Shown: positions 14,503-14,626 of the stretch, in pieces
Position numbering within the stretch: the stretch's first letter is position 1
How the letters are laid out: the number at the start of each line of letters is the position of its first letter
Translations under genes and position numbers: made by a program
Notes under the pieces: generated by a model
What the model saw: only the letters and a program-made list of their open reading frames with translations
The model's database searches: none
Told to the model about the DNA's origin: nothing
Source of the DNA: Prevotellaceae bacterium UBA6858
GTDB taxonomy: Bacteria; Bacteroidota; Bacteroidia; Bacteroidales; Bacteroidaceae
NCBI GenBank assembly: GCA_002451695.1
Contig: DKDC01000011.1
Span: forward strand, 36,621 to 51,246
Direction of reading: 5' to 3'
Length of the DNA: 14,626 bases

Positions 14503-14575
14503 GTGTCTGCCGCTTTGCGCCGCAAATGAGGCAGGTTTTGCAAACCGCTGAGACACAAGGATTTATCCTGTTTTT
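14503..14575 (+). other. Foldable stretch after the tRNA, nature unknown
   Basis: GTGTCT (14503-14508) can pair with AGACAC (14551-14556), enclosing TTTGC-GCC-GCAAA (about 14514-14526) and GGTTT-TGC-AAACC (14534-14546). A weak AGGA/TCCT hairpin and five T (14571-14575) follow. No promoter is seen for it. It may be chance pairing. The last 50 bases to the window end hold an imperfect inverted repeat, CTTGTAAC (14583-14590) with GTTGCAAG (14608-14615), and no supported gene. Confidence 0.25.
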
Positions 14576-14626
14576 AAAAAGTCTTGTAACGTCTTGGCTT
14601 TCATGGTGTTGCAAGTGGGTGAAAAA

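Overview
The window looks like a chromosomal piece of a Bacteroidales bacterium, possibly Muribaculaceae, Prevotellaceae or a relative, at moderate GC. This rests on the rplM-rpsI-rpsB-tsf cluster, the 330-residue EF-Ts, A-rich ribosome-binding regions in place of Shine-Dalgarno sites, and several promoters of the Bacteroidetes primary-sigma type (TTTG, 19-21 bases, TAnnTTTG). Genus cannot be settled by eye. Almost everything is housekeeping. I see no insertion sequence, phage, CRISPR array or recognisable defence system.

Layout. Bases 1-800 are gene-poor: an edge-truncated 21-base-period repeat (1-28), two diverged copies of an intergenic repeat (about 121-161 and 613-654, hand-aligned), one small unrecognised ORF between them (270-458), and a 32-bp perfect palindrome that ends the ribosomal operon. 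Bases 804-3704 on the minus strand hold rplM, rpsI, rpsB and tsf. rplM has a GTG start and a structured leader of about 200 nt. rpsB has its own promoter and a leader hairpin. Bases 4085-5296 (minus) hold panC-panD, the two enzymes that make beta-alanine and join it to pantoate. Their promoter abuts four tandem 21-bp repeats.

Bases 5297-5873 are a 577-base divergent intergenic region between panC and a UvrD/PcrA-type helicase gene (5874-8165, plus). It carries a promoter for each direction and a structured helicase leader. After the helicase, a tight plus-strand array follows: cstA, a lipoprotein with a beta-propeller and one haem-c motif, a polytopic membrane protein (DUF6057-like), mltG and folB. 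Gaps or overlaps there are 2, -4, 14 and -4 bases, so it reads as one translationally coupled operon. A tRNA-Thr(CGU) with its own promoter and terminator closes the window, followed by a short foldable stretch of unknown nature.

How the parts work together: protein synthesis (L13, S9, S2, EF-Ts, tRNA-Thr), coenzyme A precursor and folate synthesis (PanC, PanD, FolB), DNA repair (UvrD/PcrA), carbon or peptide uptake (CstA) and cell-wall glycan termination (MltG). The lipoprotein and membrane-protein pair is the only part whose job is unknown. The most interesting non-coding signals are the in-phase 21-bp repeats at the panC promoter and the strong hairpin with a U-run that begins at the predicted cstA transcription start.
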